From positions 1 to 45,676 of the forward strand of contig JAIYAP010000070.1 of NCBI GenBank assembly GCA_027488935.1: a stretch of 45,676 bases of DNA. Reading direction: 5' to 3'. Shown in pieces: positions 16,562-25,834 of this stretch. The notes under the pieces were generated by a model. The model was not told the origin of the DNA, made no database searches, and saw only the letters and a list, made by a program, of their open reading frames with translations. The first letter of the stretch is position 1, and each line of letters begins with the position of its first letter. The stretch is from Saprospiraceae bacterium. Its GTDB lineage: Bacteria; Bacteroidota; Bacteroidia; Chitinophagales; Saprospiraceae. A program made the translations under genes and the position numbers.

Positions 16562-17065
16562 TTACTTCATTTTGCTCAACGCCGATGCCGCTACTTTTTT
16601 AAAGCGGTCCATGGTAATGAGCCCCAGTTCGCGCTCGAGTACAACGCCTTGAGGATCAACGAACACCACGGTAGGCATCCCCGTTACTTCATAGATTTCG
16701 GAAATAGCACGCCCGTTGGTGTTATCCACATCTACATGGTAACTGATAAAATGCTGGTTGAGGTAGTTATACACTTCCGGTTTTTTAAACACTTCCCGAT
16801 CCATCACTTTACATGGTCCGCACCAGGTGGCATAAAATTCCAGAAAAACCGGTTTTTTAAGTTTTTGAGCAGTTTCTAATACGGGTGCCAAACGGTCAGA
16901 TTTGGTCCAGGCGATGCCTGTGCTCACTTCATTAGAATTGGCAGCGGTAGATGTACCAGAACTGGATTTAGTTGTGTTCGTTTTTGCAGATTGCGACTTT
17001 TTGCCTTGTGTGCAGGAAACTGCAAGCATGCCACCAACGAGTATTGTGAGGAACAAATATTTCAT
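16562..17065 (-). CDS. Thioredoxin-domain lipoprotein
   Basis: The 167-residue protein has a lipoprotein signal ending LAVSC (Cys18), a 35-residue Ser/Thr/Lys-rich linker, and a thioredoxin domain with FYATWCGPCKVMDREVF (Cys82, Cys85) and the cis-proline VTGMPTVVFVD. This resembles DsbD-gamma/thioredoxin_7-type domains. It is predicted to be tethered on the periplasmic side of a membrane, reducing or exchanging disulfides. It is transcribed alone, convergent with hisS. Confidence 0.88.
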   Translation of the reverse strand: MKYLFLTILVGGMLAVSCTQGKKSQSAKTNTTKSSSGTSTAANSNEVSTGIAWTKSDRLAPVLETAQKLKKPVFLEFYATWCGPCKVMDREVFKKPEVYNYLNQHFISYHVDVDNTNGRAISEIYEVTGMPTVVFVDPQGVVLERELGLITMDRFKKVAASALSKMK

Positions 17066-17135
17066 CGTTTTTCTATTTTAGAACAAAGAACGCACAATTT
17101 AGCATCTTCTTATACCTGAAAGCCAATATTATCCT

Positions 17136-17879
17136 TCAACTTTTGGGTCTACTTGCGTATTTCCAATAGGTTTCCAGGGCCGAGATCCAGGCAATGGTGA
17201 GTCCGGCTTTCCCATCTAAAAAGCCTCTTTTGATCACATAATTTCGGATAAACTTGGCCAAAGGGCTCAAAAACACCTGAACCCACCAACTGCGTTTGCC
17301 TTGTTGTTGGCGTGCAAGCGCAGCGATTTGTGCATATTTTTTGGCGCGTTCGTAGTGTTCCGCGACGCTATAATAACTGTAATGCAACAAATCACCTTTA
17401 ATCCATTGCGCCGTTATTCCTGGCTGCATGGCCACTTTGTCGTGCGGATTCTGGCCGCCCCAACTGCCTTTTCGGCGATCGAACAGACGCAATTTGCGGT
17501 CAGGATACCAACCGCTGTACCAAATCCATTGTCCACAATAATTGGTGCGTCGGTTCATGATATAGGCATCGAACGCCCAGGTTTGTTTTACGTTTTGAAT
17601 GGATTCCGTCAGGGCCGGACTCAGGGCTTCATCTGCATCCAGGGAAAGCACATGCGGGAAATGCGCCTGTGTGAGCGCCCAGTTTTTTTGTTCAATATGT
17701 CCTTCGAAGGCGTGCTGGACAAACCGAGCGCCTTTTTCCCGACAAATTGCTTCCGTCTGGTCGGTCGAAAACGAATCGACCACCACAATTTCATCGGCGA
17801 TCGCTTGTACCGAATCGATACAGCGGCCAATGTTGCGGGCTTCGTTGAAGGTGATGATGACGACGGATAATGGAACCAT
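17136..17879 (-). CDS. Family 2 glycosyltransferase (WaaE/KdtX-like)
   Basis: The 247-residue product begins MVPLSVVIITFNEARNIGRC, the standard GT-A entry strand and nucleotide-binding loop. It has VDSFSTDQT and the metal-binding DxD region SLDADEAL (about residues 79-86). The downstream pattern NRRTNYCGQWIWYSGWYPDRKLRLF and GGQNPHDKV matches LPS-core glycosyltransferases of the WaaE type, which add a sugar to lipid A core heptose. The sugar and acceptor here are unknown. I prefer the ATG at 17879, because the longer frame to 17936 adds unconserved residues and overlaps the Omp85-like gene's stop. Confidence 0.88.
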   Translation of the reverse strand: MVPLSVVIITFNEARNIGRCIDSVQAIADEIVVVDSFSTDQTEAICREKGARFVQHAFEGHIEQKNWALTQAHFPHVLSLDADEALSPALTESIQNVKQTWAFDAYIMNRRTNYCGQWIWYSGWYPDRKLRLFDRRKGSWGGQNPHDKVAMQPGITAQWIKGDLLHYSYYSVAEHYERAKKYAQIAALARQQQGKRSWWVQVFLSPLAKFIRNYVIKRGFLDGKAGLTIAWISALETYWKYASRPKS

Positions 17880-17932
17880 AGGCAGGCAAAGGTAAACCCG
17901 GTTTTTCAGGTTTTTAAGTGCGATTGCACGAC

Positions 17933-19753
17933 TCAAAACAAACTCACATACCCGAGGTGGAATTTGGTGGATCTGAAATCGACACCTTGCCCAATATCCT
18001 GCCGCCCAACCGCAATAGAAATGCCAAAAATACCCGCTTTTGTTTCAAAATTCATCCCAACCCCCAAACCCAAAGGACGGCTGAACAAGCGAGTACGGTA
18101 ACTGATGTTTTCAATATAGGCATAATCGGCAAAAGCCGAAAAATACGCATTGAGGCCCAGTAACAACCGCGCCTCGGCGGTTAAAATGGCAAAACGGGTT
18201 GCAAACAAACTTTCCTCATTGAATCCGCGCAACCGTTTGTTGCCCCCCAAACGATATTGTTCGTTGGTAAAAATGGGTTTATTGGAAAACAACCCGCCGG
18301 CGCGCATGCCTAGTTTGAGGGTGCTGCGTTTAAAAAATGGCAAAAAATAGTCCAATTGCAACTCGCCCCGATAACGGGTTACTTTGCCCGCCAGGCTGTC
18401 GTATAAACTACCATAATTAAACGCCGGTATCTCACTCGATTTGATCGCCTCAATTTGGTTGTTGCGCAACACATTGTTGTAACCCGCCACCCCTTTGATG
18501 GAAATGGCCCATCCTTTACGCGGATTGAACCGGTAATCAAGGCGGTTGAGTACGGCCTCGATGCCAAATCCGTTTTGTCTAAGATCAAGGTTGGCAGGCA
18601 ATTGTTTGGTTTGTTGGATGGTGAGGGTGTCCACTTTTTGGAGGCCGGAACTTTTATTTTCCCAAAAAAAGCGCAAATAATCGCCTCCCGGCAAAAAATA
18701 TTGAATCCCCAGGTCGCCTTGTGCATCCACCCAGCTGCTATCGCGGCGGTAAATACGCAATTGGCCATCTACCCCGAATGCGGTCCCAAATAAATAAGGC
18801 AAGCCGGCGCTGACTTCCAGGCGTTGGGTTTCAGGACGCAGGCGTTCGAACTCGACCGACATGCGCTCGCCCAGGTTGAGGGCATTTTGAAACGCCGCAT
18901 TTAAGGTGCCCGTTAAGAGGGGCCGACCATCCGACTGGGGCAAGATACCAATGATAAAATCGAAGCGGCTGGCGCGTTTTTTATTTAAAAACAGGTTGAT
19001 GGTGGCCTCTTTTCCGGTAAAATTAATGCTGGGGTTGCCGGTTTGTTCTACAAAAGACAAGGTACGGAGCTGATCGCGCAAACGCAGTATTTGAGCGCGG
19101 TTATAGGGACTGCCTTTTTGGATGCCCAGGAAATTGCGGAGATAAGGTCCGGGCAGTTTCAAATCGCCTACAATATTGAGGTCTTTGTAGGTAATAAATT
19201 CATTGCGGAGGATGGATAGTTGTGCTGTAATGCCGCCGCTGGAGTCAATTTGTATTTGTTCAAGTTGAATTTTGGCAAAAGGAAAGCCGTTGTTTTCGGC
19301 TTGTTCGAGCAACTGGCGTTGTAGTTGCAGCAGTTTTTTGTAATAAAATGGCTTGTTTTGGTAGAGTTTTTCTCGAAAACCGGAAGCCAGCAGCCAGGCT
19401 TCGTTGGCCTTGTCCTGACTTGCCAACAAACGCACCCAATGCATGGCAGGACCGAGGTACAAATGCGCCGTGGTTGTTCGGCCGGTTTGTGTAAAAGTAT
19501 CGATAGAGGCCGTCAAATAACTGCGTTCCTGAAAATATTGCACCAATTGGTTGCACAAAGGGGCAGCCCCTAACGAATCCGGGAATTCGAATTGCCAGCG
19601 ACCATCGTCCAGAAACTGAGGTGGTGTGCTAAATCCTTTGATTTCGGCGACTGCTTTTGTACGTTCCGAGGGTGTCGTGGAGAGCTGCAAACGGTAGGGC
19701 TGCTGGGCAGCAAGTAGCCCCGCACAAAATATCAACAACCCTGTAAACGCCAT
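17933..19753 (-). CDS. Omp85-family outer-membrane protein (BamA/TamA-like)
   Basis: After a signal peptide (MAFTGLLIFCAGLLAAQQ) the 606-residue product has a periplasmic part that includes a POTRA-like unit (YKDLNIVGDLKLPGPYLRNFLGIQKGSPYN through TINLFLNKK). A 16-strand-type barrel follows, with the Omp85 loop-6 signature YRLGGNKRLRGFNEES and a last strand ending in Phe (LGYVSLF). It probably assists assembly or export at the outer membrane. It is shorter than BamA, which has five POTRA domains, so it is closer to TamA-like or accessory members. The frame is open to 19867, but the ATG at 19753 gives the clean signal peptide; 19780 is also possible. Confidence 0.85.
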   Translation of the reverse strand: MAFTGLLIFCAGLLAAQQPYRLQLSTTPSERTKAVAEIKGFSTPPQFLDDGRWQFEFPDSLGAAPLCNQLVQYFQERSYLTASIDTFTQTGRTTTAHLYLGPAMHWVRLLASQDKANEAWLLASGFREKLYQNKPFYYKKLLQLQRQLLEQAENNGFPFAKIQLEQIQIDSSGGITAQLSILRNEFITYKDLNIVGDLKLPGPYLRNFLGIQKGSPYNRAQILRLRDQLRTLSFVEQTGNPSINFTGKEATINLFLNKKRASRFDFIIGILPQSDGRPLLTGTLNAAFQNALNLGERMSVEFERLRPETQRLEVSAGLPYLFGTAFGVDGQLRIYRRDSSWVDAQGDLGIQYFLPGGDYLRFFWENKSSGLQKVDTLTIQQTKQLPANLDLRQNGFGIEAVLNRLDYRFNPRKGWAISIKGVAGYNNVLRNNQIEAIKSSEIPAFNYGSLYDSLAGKVTRYRGELQLDYFLPFFKRSTLKLGMRAGGLFSNKPIFTNEQYRLGGNKRLRGFNEESLFATRFAILTAEARLLLGLNAYFSAFADYAYIENISYRTRLFSRPLGLGVGMNFETKAGIFGISIAVGRQDIGQGVDFRSTKFHLGYVSLF

Positions 19754-20091
19754 GTTGGGAGAAATAGGAAAACAGCGCATCAACAAGGCAAAAAGATCAA
19801 CCCCGAAACGCGGTGCACTGCACATCTTTTCCTGCTTGATCTTGTTACAATTGTAGTACATATTCATTGCCCGGCTGTTTCAAATCCTATGCGCTATGAC
19901 GCGGATTGTTGCCGCTGCGTTGTATTTAAAGTAGACGAATGATCTGTATTTTTTAACATTTCTTTAAATTTGCGGTATTAAACGAGCCCAACCCAATTCA
20001 GTCTAAAGCACATCCTCCAAAAATTCATTCCTTTTATAACCGATTAAATCACACACCAAGCCCGTTCAATTGGGCAAAACCATTTAACACA
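19754..20091. other. Divergent intergenic region
   Basis: These 338 bases separate the Omp85-like gene from the DUF2541-like gene. No supported reading frame is seen apart from the possible upstream extension of the Omp85-like gene. A TAAATTTG box at 19965 is the only signal I can point to. Confidence 0.45.
19965..19972 (+). promoter_or_regulatory. Candidate -7 box (TAAATTTG)
   Basis: It matches TAnnTTTG and is followed by CGG, as at other sites here. It lies 119 bases before the ATG at 20092, so it would leave a long leader. No -33 element is clear. Confidence 0.3.
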
Positions 20092-20511
20092 ATGATGAAA
20101 CTGATCAATTTCGCGCCCAAATTGCTGATGCTTTGCGCAATGACACTGTTTACCCTCTCTTTCACAACCGAAAACAACGCACTCAAAGGCCCGTGGGAGC
20201 TGCTGGGCATGCGTAAAGTAAATTATTCGCTGGACCGCGACGAAATCATCGTTACACGTGCTGAAGGTGTTTTTACAGCATTGAAGGTAAAGGTGAAAAA
20301 AGCGCCGATTAACATGCAAAAATTAGTAGTTACATTCGGCAACGGCGAAGTAGAAGAACTGGAACTGCGCAACAATTTTGCAGCAGGCAGCGAAAGCCGC
20401 GTGATTGATTTGCCAGGCAACAAACGGGTGATCAAAAAAATCGTTTTCTGGTACGATACCAAGAACATTGCCAACCGTAAGGGCATTGTGGAGGTTTGGG
20501 GTCGCCACTAA
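20092..20511 (+). CDS. Small secreted DUF2541-like protein
   Basis: The 139-residue product has a signal peptide (KLLMLCAMTLFTLSFTT) and a compact beta-rich domain with WELLGMRKVNYSLDRDEIIVTR, FTALKVKVKKAPINMQKLVVTFGNG, SRVIDLPGNKRVIKKIVFWYDT and a final VEVWGRH. The pattern resembles the DUF2541 family of periplasmic proteins whose function is unknown. A start one codon later (20095) is equally good. It lies upstream of icmF on the same strand with a 103-base gap that holds a separate promoter box, so cotranscription is doubtful. Confidence 0.7.
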   Translation: MMKLINFAPKLLMLCAMTLFTLSFTTENNALKGPWELLGMRKVNYSLDRDEIIVTRAEGVFTALKVKVKKAPINMQKLVVTFGNGEVEELELRNNFAAGSESRVIDLPGNKRVIKKIVFWYDTKNIANRKGIVEVWGRH

Positions 20512-20579
20512 ACGGAACGCAGGCCAACACATTCTATTGATTAGGCAAAAACACGACGCACCAAGCGACAGCATTTAAC

Positions 20580-20587
20580 TAACTTTG
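20580..20587 (+). promoter_or_regulatory. Candidate -7 box (TAACTTTG) of icmF
   Basis: It matches TAnnTTTG and is followed by CGG, 27 bases before the icmF ATG at 20615. No good -33 element is seen. Confidence 0.45.
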
Positions 20588-20614
20588 CGGCGTATACCAA
20601 ATTACGTCCTCACC

Positions 20615-23600
20615 ATGCAACAGGTCGCACCCTACCTTCCCAAAAACAAAGTCCGTATCGTTACTGCCGCCAGCTTATTCGACGGACACGATGCCGCCAT
20701 CAACATCATGCGGCGCATCATGCAAAGCAGTGGCGCTGAAATTATTCACCTCGGCCATAACCGGTCTGTGCAGGAAATTGTCGACTGCGCCATCCAGGAA
20801 GATGTGCAAGGCATCGCCATTACCTCGTATCAGGGCGGACACGTTGAGTTTTTTCAGTATATGTACGACTTGCTGAAAGAAAAAAATGCCAGCCACATCA
20901 AAATTTTTGGCGGCGGCGGCGGCACCATTTTACCTTCCGAGATAGCGGTGCTGCAAGATTATGGCATTACCCGCATTTACCATCCCGACGATGGCCGGCG
21001 TATGGGTTTGCAAGGCATGATCAATGATGTGCTCGAAAAATGCGACTTCCCGGTGGGCTTTTCCCTCAACGGCGAACTGAAACACTATCAAGAACACGAC
21101 GCAGGCAGTGTTGCCCGATTGATTACCATTGCTGAAAACAATCCCGACTTTTTTGAATCGGATATTCGCCCTACCCTGCTGAATAGCAGCACGACTTCTG
21201 ATAAAAAAACACCCGTGTTAGGCATTACGGGTACGGGCGGCGCAGGAAAATCGTCGCTGGTGGATGAACTCATTCGCCGTTTTTTGCTTGATTCCACCGA
21301 TAAATCGATCGCGATTGTGTCGGTTGATCCATCTAAACGCAAAACCGGTGGCGCCTTGCTCGGCGACCGAATTCGAATGAATGCCCTGAACCCGGAACTC
21401 GCGCGCGGACGCGTGTACATGCGCTCGCTCGCGACCCGTCAAAGTAACCTGGCCCTTTCCAAATATGTACAATCGGCTGTTGAAATCCTGAAAGCAGCAC
21501 ATTACGACCTGATTATCCTCGAAACGAGTGGGATCGGGCAAAGTGACACGGAAATTGTAGACCACAGCGACCTGAGCCTATACGTGATGACGCCTGAATT
21601 CGGCGCAGCCACCCAGTTGGAAAAAATCGACATGCTCGATTTCGCGGATGTCATCGCCATCAACAAATTCGATAAACGCGGCGCCCTGGATGCCCTGCGC
21701 GATGTGCGAAAACAAGTGCAACGAAACCGCAATGCCTGGGATACCGCCGTCGATGAAATGCCGGTATTCGGCTGCATCGCCAGCCAGTTTAATGATCCGG
21801 GGGTGAACCAATTGTACCGCCGTATTATGGATTTGTTGCGCGATAAAACCGGCGTGGATTTCCATACCAACATGGCCATTGGCAAAGATCAATCGGAAAA
21901 AATATACATCATTCCGCCGCAACGGGTGCGTTATTTATCCGAAATCAGCGAAAACAATCGGAAATACGATGCCTGGGTAGAAAAACAGGTGGGTATCGCC
22001 CGCAATTTGTTTGCCCTCAAAACCAGTATCGAATTGTTGAATGCACGCAACGATGCGCCCGCCAAACAGGTCATCGTACTGCTGGAACAACAATTCGAAG
22101 ACCTTAAAAAAGACCTCGACGGCGATTGTCTCCGCATCCTGGAACAATGGGACGCCAAACGCGCCCGGTATGCCGCTGACGAATATGTGTACATGGTGCG
22201 CGATAAGGCGATTAAGGTAAAAACATATACCGAAAGCCTCAGCCACACCAAAATTCCGAAAGTTTCGACCCCGCGTTTCAAAGATTGGGGCGAAATTCTG
22301 CGCTGGAGCTTGCAAGAAAATGTACCCGGTGAATTTCCTTACGCAGCGGGTGTGTTTCCGTTCAAACGCCAGGGCGAAGATCCCACGCGCATGTTCGCGG
22401 GCGAAGGCGGCCCCGAGCGCACCAACCGGCGCTTCCATTACGTAAGCAAAGGATTGCCTGCGGCTCGCTTGTCTACCGCCTTCGACTCCGTAACCCTTTA
22501 CGGCGAAGACCCTGATTATCGCCCAGATATATATGGGAAAATTGGCAATTCCGGTGTTTCGGTGTGTTGTCTGGATGATGCTAAAAAACTGTATTCTGGT
22601 TTCGACCTTTGTTCGCCCACGACTTCAGTGTCGATGACGATCAATGGTCCGGCAGCGACGGTTGCGGCATTTTTCATGAATGCAGCCATCGATCAACAAT
22701 GCGAACAGTACATCCGCGCAAATGGCCTGGAAGCGCAGGTGGAGGCCAAACTAAAAGCAAAATACGAAGATCGCGGCCTGGAGCGCCCGAAATACCAGGG
22801 ATTTGGCGAGGATGGTTTGCCAGAAGGCAACAATGGCCTCGGTTTAATGCTCTTAGGGATTACCGGTGATGAAGTGTTGCCTGCGGATGTATACGCAGGT
22901 ATCCGCGCGAAGGCCTTGCAATCGGTGCGCGGCACGGTACAGGCCGATATTTTGAAAGAAGACCAGGCGCAAAACACCTGCATTTTTTCCACAGAATTTA
23001 GTTTGCGGGTGATGGGCGATGTACAAGAGTCGTTCATTCACAATAAAGTACGCAATTTCTACTCGGTCTCTATCTCTGGTTACCACATTGCTGAAGCGGG
23101 CGCCAACCCGATTTCGCAATTGGCCTTCACCTTGGCCAACGGCTTTACGTTTGTAGAATATTATCGCAGCCGGGGCATGCAGGTGGATGATTTTGCGCCC
23201 AATTTGTCGTTTTTCTTCTCCAATGGCGTCGATCCAGAATACGCCGTCATTGGCCGGGTCGCGCGCAAACTCTGGGCAAAAGCCATGAAAAACCTGTATG
23301 GCGCCAACGAACGCAGCCAGATGTTGAAATACCATATTCAAACCTCGGGCCGCTCGCTGCATGCACAGGAAATTGCCTTCAACGATATTCGGACCACCTT
23401 ACAGGCCTTGTACGCCATTTACGACAACTGCAACTCGCTGCATACCAATGCCTACGACGAAGCCATCACCACGCCAACCGAAGAATCGGTACGCCGCGCC
23501 ATGGCCATTCAATTGATTATCAACCACGAATTGGGTTTGTCGAAAAATGAAAATCCGCTGCAAGGCTCCTTCATCATTGAAGAACTAACCGAACTGGTAG

Positions 23601-24028
23601 AAGAAGCCGTGTTGATCGAATTTGACCGCATCACCGAACGCGGCGGCGTGTTGGGCGCCATGGAAACCATGTACCAACGCGGCAAAATACAGGAAGAAAG
23701 CCTGTATTACGAGACCCTAAAACACACCGGCGAATTACCCTTGATCGGGGTAAACACCTTCTTATCGAGCGAGGGTTCGCCCACCATTTTGCCAGCAGAA
23801 GTCATCCGGGCTACCGAGGAAGAGAAAGAAGCCCAAATTCAAACGTTGCGCAAATTGCACGAAGCCAACGCCGAAAAAGCCCCGGAAGTATTACGCGCCT
23901 TGCAAAAAGTAGCCATCGAAAATGGAAACATCTTCGAATCCTTGCTGGAAGCCGTAAAATGCTGCTCCCTGGGCCAAATCACCCGGGCCTTGTATGCGGT
24001 GGGCGGGCAATACCGAAGAAACATGTAA
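20615..24028 (+). CDS. icmF: Fused acyl-CoA mutase IcmF (isobutyryl-CoA mutase with G-protein chaperone)
   Basis: The 1137-residue adenosylcobalamin enzyme has three parts. A B12-binding domain (about 1-150) carries [11 protein letters not shown], with His25 as the expected cobalt ligand. A MeaB/MMAA-like GTPase domain has P-loop GTGGAGKS near 206-213, then [28 protein letters not shown] and NKFDKRG. A mutase TIM barrel follows (about 560-1137), with [25 protein letters not shown] and [16 protein letters not shown]. It interconverts isobutyryl-CoA and butyryl-CoA or related branched acyl-CoAs, the GTPase guarding cofactor loading. The mutase N-terminal FPFKR segment fits IcmF rather than methylmalonyl-CoA mutase. 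The ATG at 20615 is preferred to the in-frame TTG at 20585, which falls inside the promoter box. A large inverted repeat follows the stop. Confidence 0.95.
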   Translation: MQQVAPYLPKNKVRIVTAASLFDGHDAAINIMRRIMQSSGAEIIHLGHNRSVQEIVDCAIQEDVQGIAITSYQGGHVEFFQYMYDLLKEKNASHIKIFGGGGGTILPSEIAVLQDYGITRIYHPDDGRRMGLQGMINDVLEKCDFPVGFSLNGELKHYQEHDAGSVARLITIAENNPDFFESDIRPTLLNSSTTSDKKTPVLGITGTGGAGKSSLVDELIRRFLLDSTDKSIAIVSVDPSKRKTGGALLGDRIRMNALNPELARGRVYMRSLATRQSNLALSKYVQSAVEILKAAHYDLIILETSGIGQSDTEIVDHSDLSLYVMTPEFGAATQLEKIDMLDFADVIAINKFDKRGALDALRDVRKQVQRNRNAWDTAVDEMPVFGCIASQFNDPGVNQLYRRIMDLLRDKTGVDFHTNMAIGKDQSEKIYIIPPQRVRYLSEISENNRKYDAWVEKQVGIARNLFALKTSIELLNARNDAPAKQVIVLLEQQFEDLKKDLDGDCLRILEQWDAKRARYAADEYVYMVRDKAIKVKTYTESLSHTKIPKVSTPRFKDWGEILRWSLQENVPGEFPYAAGVFPFKRQGEDPTRMFAGEGGPERTNRRFHYVSKGLPAARLSTAFDSVTLYGEDPDYRPDIYGKIGNSGVSVCCLDDAKKLYSGFDLCSPTTSVSMTINGPAATVAAFFMNAAIDQQCEQYIRANGLEAQVEAKLKAKYEDRGLERPKYQGFGEDGLPEGNNGLGLMLLGITGDEVLPADVYAGIRAKALQSVRGTVQADILKEDQAQNTCIFSTEFSLRVMGDVQESFIHNKVRNFYSVSISGYHIAEAGANPISQLAFTLANGFTFVEYYRSRGMQVDDFAPNLSFFFSNGVDPEYAVIGRVARKLWAKAMKNLYGANERSQMLKYHIQTSGRSLHAQEIAFNDIRTTLQALYAIYDNCNSLHTNAYDEAITTPTEESVRRAMAIQLIINHELGLSKNENPLQGSFIIEELTELVEEAVLIEFDRITERGGVLGAMETMYQRGKIQEESLYYETLKHTGELPLIGVNTFLSSEGSPTILPAEVIRATEEEKEAQIQTLRKLHEANAEKAPEVLRALQKVAIENGNIFESLLEAVKCCSLGQITRALYAVGGQYRRNM

Positions 24029-24030
24029 GG

Positions 24031-24147
24031 TGAGTTGATAGTTGTGAGTTGATAGTTGTGAGTTGTGAGTTTGGACATGCCCAAATATGGTTGACAAAAA
24101 GGAGTTGAATATCAACTAACAACTATCAACTAACAACTATCAACTAA
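24031..24147. repeat. Tandem AGTTGATAGTTGTG units forming a long inverted repeat
   Basis: Units of AGTTGATAGTTGTG run from 24031 to about 24069. The complementary ATCAACTAACAACT units run from 24110 to 24147, giving arms of about 35 bases that pair except at the G/T position of each unit. It fills the space between convergent icmF and the oxygenase gene and covers the latter's stop codon. It may terminate transcription from both sides. Confidence 0.7.
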
Positions 24148-24734
24148 ACCTTCAGCCACCCCGTAATACTAAGTCGAGGCACCTGTGTAACCAGCACTTC
24201 ATGCTCCAGTTCATCGCTTTTGAAAAACACGCATTTCCCGTCCTCTGGCGCGATTGTTTGCGTGTGGTCGGGGTGGTATATGCACAATTCGCCGCCATCT
24301 AAGGCCTTCCAATCGACATTCAGGTACATAATGACCGAAAAAGCACGGCTTTTGTTGCTTTTAAACTGATCCAAGTGCCGTTTGTAAAAACTTCCTTTTT
24401 CGTACAAGGCATAATGAAATTCATAGCCCGTAATGCCGGTGTAGCAGCTTTGGTTTAAAAACAGCACAAACTGGTCCATCAAAACAAAAAACGCGTCTTC
24501 GTGCGGGTCGTGGTGGATCGGGTCGAGCCAATAAATTTTATCGCTGCGAATCAATTGATTCTGTTGCAATTGGGTATTATTTCCAATGCCGGCGTTCAAC
24601 ATCCGTTCATCGGCATACAGGTGATGCAAATTGGCTTTCAAATGCGCCGCAAGCGCTACGCCCAGGAAATTTTCTGAAATGCCAACATGGTCGGCCAAAT
24701 AACTGTCAATCAGGCAATTAAAGATAGGTTCCAA
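24144..24734 (-). CDS. Prolyl 4-hydroxylase-like 2OG-Fe(II) oxygenase
   Basis: The 196-residue product has the P4Hc-type double-stranded helix with iron ligands His120 and Asp122 (YKRHLDQF) and His178 (ELEHEVLV), and a 2-oxoglutarate-binding Arg187 (VPRLSITGW). The strand pattern FSVIMYLN...GGELCIYHP is that of the SM-20/EGL-9-related group. These enzymes hydroxylate protein prolines or small molecules; the substrate here is unknown. It converges on icmF across the inverted repeat, and its TAG stop at 24144-24146 lies in the repeat itself. The 201-base gap upstream carries GGGTTCTACCC repeats. Confidence 0.88.
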   Translation of the reverse strand: MEPIFNCLIDSYLADHVGISENFLGVALAAHLKANLHHLYADERMLNAGIGNNTQLQQNQLIRSDKIYWLDPIHHDPHEDAFFVLMDQFVLFLNQSCYTGITGYEFHYALYEKGSFYKRHLDQFKSNKSRAFSVIMYLNVDWKALDGGELCIYHPDHTQTIAPEDGKCVFFKSDELEHEVLVTQVPRLSITGWLKV

Positions 24735-24810
24735 TCCATAAGGTTGAAGGCTTTCGCGGCATACAACCGATTGGCGGGGGTAAGGTAAGTTTTTTTGTTC
24801 TACCGCTCCC

Positions 24811-24901
24811 GCTCGCGCTGGGTTCTACCCAGTGTGCAGGTTCTACCCACCGCTCGCGCTGGGTTCTACCCAGCGTGCCGATCCTGCGGGTTCTACCCGC
24901 C
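24811..24901. repeat. GGGTTCTACCC hairpin repeat array
   Basis: Two nearly identical 27-base units at 24811-24837 and 24852-24878 (period 41) each contain CTGGGTTCTACCCAG, a self-complementary hairpin with loop TCT. A third, diverged unit, GCGGGTTCTACCCGC, is at 24886-24900, and GGTTCTACCCACC sits between the first two. Stem changes are compensated (CTGGGT/ACCCAG versus GCGGGT/ACCCGC), so the hairpin shape is kept while the bases vary. No coding frame is supported here. Confidence 0.75.
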
Positions 24902-24935
24902 TTCCAATAAAAAGGAAACTTTTCCCAACAGCGGT

Positions 24936-25613
24936 TTATTTTGAATTATAATTTCCTAACCGCGCCTCTGCAACAAAAAACAACTCACCCCATTTTTTCT
25001 GGCGGTGTATAATGTCCATAGAAAACCCATGCAACGTTGCTTTCCGGTGGATGGCCAAGTAATCGCAATCCTCCGACAAAATCAGCCAGGTTTTGGTATT
25101 TTCGGTGCTAAACGCGGGTAATTGCTGGAACAATTTGTCAAAATATTCCAGTTGTGCCCCCGCAAAAAAGGCATATTCAGCATCATGAGCGGCCAAACGC
25201 GGGTAATACGGCGGATTAATCAGCACCAATTCAAAAGTACCTGCTGGCAAGGCATCCATCAAATCACTGTGCACCACCTGCAGGGAAAGTCCGTTCGCCG
25301 CCGCATTTGCCCGGGCCGTCTCCACCGCCAGCGGATTAATATCAATGGCTGTTACCCTTGCGCTCTGTTGGGCAGCAAACAGCGCCAGGACCCCACTACC
25401 AGTACCTACATCCAGCACTTTTGCTCCTTTTAAAGGCATTTTTTCTAAAAATCGCAAAAAAATAGGCGTACTAAAATATATCCCGGGATGAAAAACACCG
25501 ACAGGAACCTGCAAGCGCAACGTGCCCCATTGCCAGGTACGCGCACGGGTTACATAACACAAGGCCCAGACACGGTAAAAAGGGAGCAGCAGCATTTGGT
25601 AGAGGGTGCGCAT
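24936..25613 (-). CDS. Class I SAM-dependent methyltransferase (HemK-like, NPPY motif)
   Basis: The 225-residue product has the AdoMet-binding motif VLDVGTGSGVLAL (about 66-78), the acidic TAIDINPLAVETA loop and the catalytic NPPYYP motif at 133-138. This motif is typical of enzymes that methylate planar nitrogens, such as the glutamine side chains of release factors, adenine or guanine in nucleic acids. It lacks the usual HemK N-terminal helical domain, and the substrate cannot be named. It sits alone between the hairpin array and the second copy of the GTTCCACGGAG element. Confidence 0.85.
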   Translation of the reverse strand: MRTLYQMLLLPFYRVWALCYVTRARTWQWGTLRLQVPVGVFHPGIYFSTPIFLRFLEKMPLKGAKVLDVGTGSGVLALFAAQQSARVTAIDINPLAVETARANAAANGLSLQVVHSDLMDALPAGTFELVLINPPYYPRLAAHDAEYAFFAGAQLEYFDKLFQQLPAFSTENTKTWLILSEDCDYLAIHRKATLHGFSMDIIHRQKKWGELFFVAEARLGNYNSK

Positions 25614-25675
25614 TTTTTATAGATATTGAATCATCAGATCGTTTAAGGCATGGTGCGGATCAGGGGTTCCACGAA

Positions 25676-25818
25676 AAGGGGTTCCACGGAGAAGCTTGGA
25701 GGAACAGAGTTGCACAGAGAAAATTAAAAAACTCCGTTTAAATCGTACATCTGGACTTCCCACAGAACCCTTTTTCTCCGCGTAACTCCATTCCTCGAGC
25801 TCCTCCGTGGAACCCCTT
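25676..25818. repeat. Palindromic intergenic element, copy 2
   Basis: AAGGGGTTCCACGGAG (25676-25691) and CTCCGTGGAACCCCTT (25803-25818) form a perfect 16-bp inverted repeat. The left part from 25681 to 25735 closely matches 2235-2283. The outer arm ends 16 bases beyond the stop of the VIT-domain gene, mirroring the position of copy 1 after pcrB. Confidence 0.7.
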
Positions 25819-25834
25819 ATCCGCCTAACTCATA

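Noticed and set aside
20585-20614. TTG start for icmF at 20585
   Set aside because: It would add ten unconserved residues and falls within the TAACTTTG box; the ATG at 20615 gives the normal N-terminus.
20615-24028. Methylmalonyl-CoA mutase plus separate MeaB
   Set aside because: The B12 domain, GTPase and mutase domain lie in one uninterrupted frame in the order typical of IcmF.
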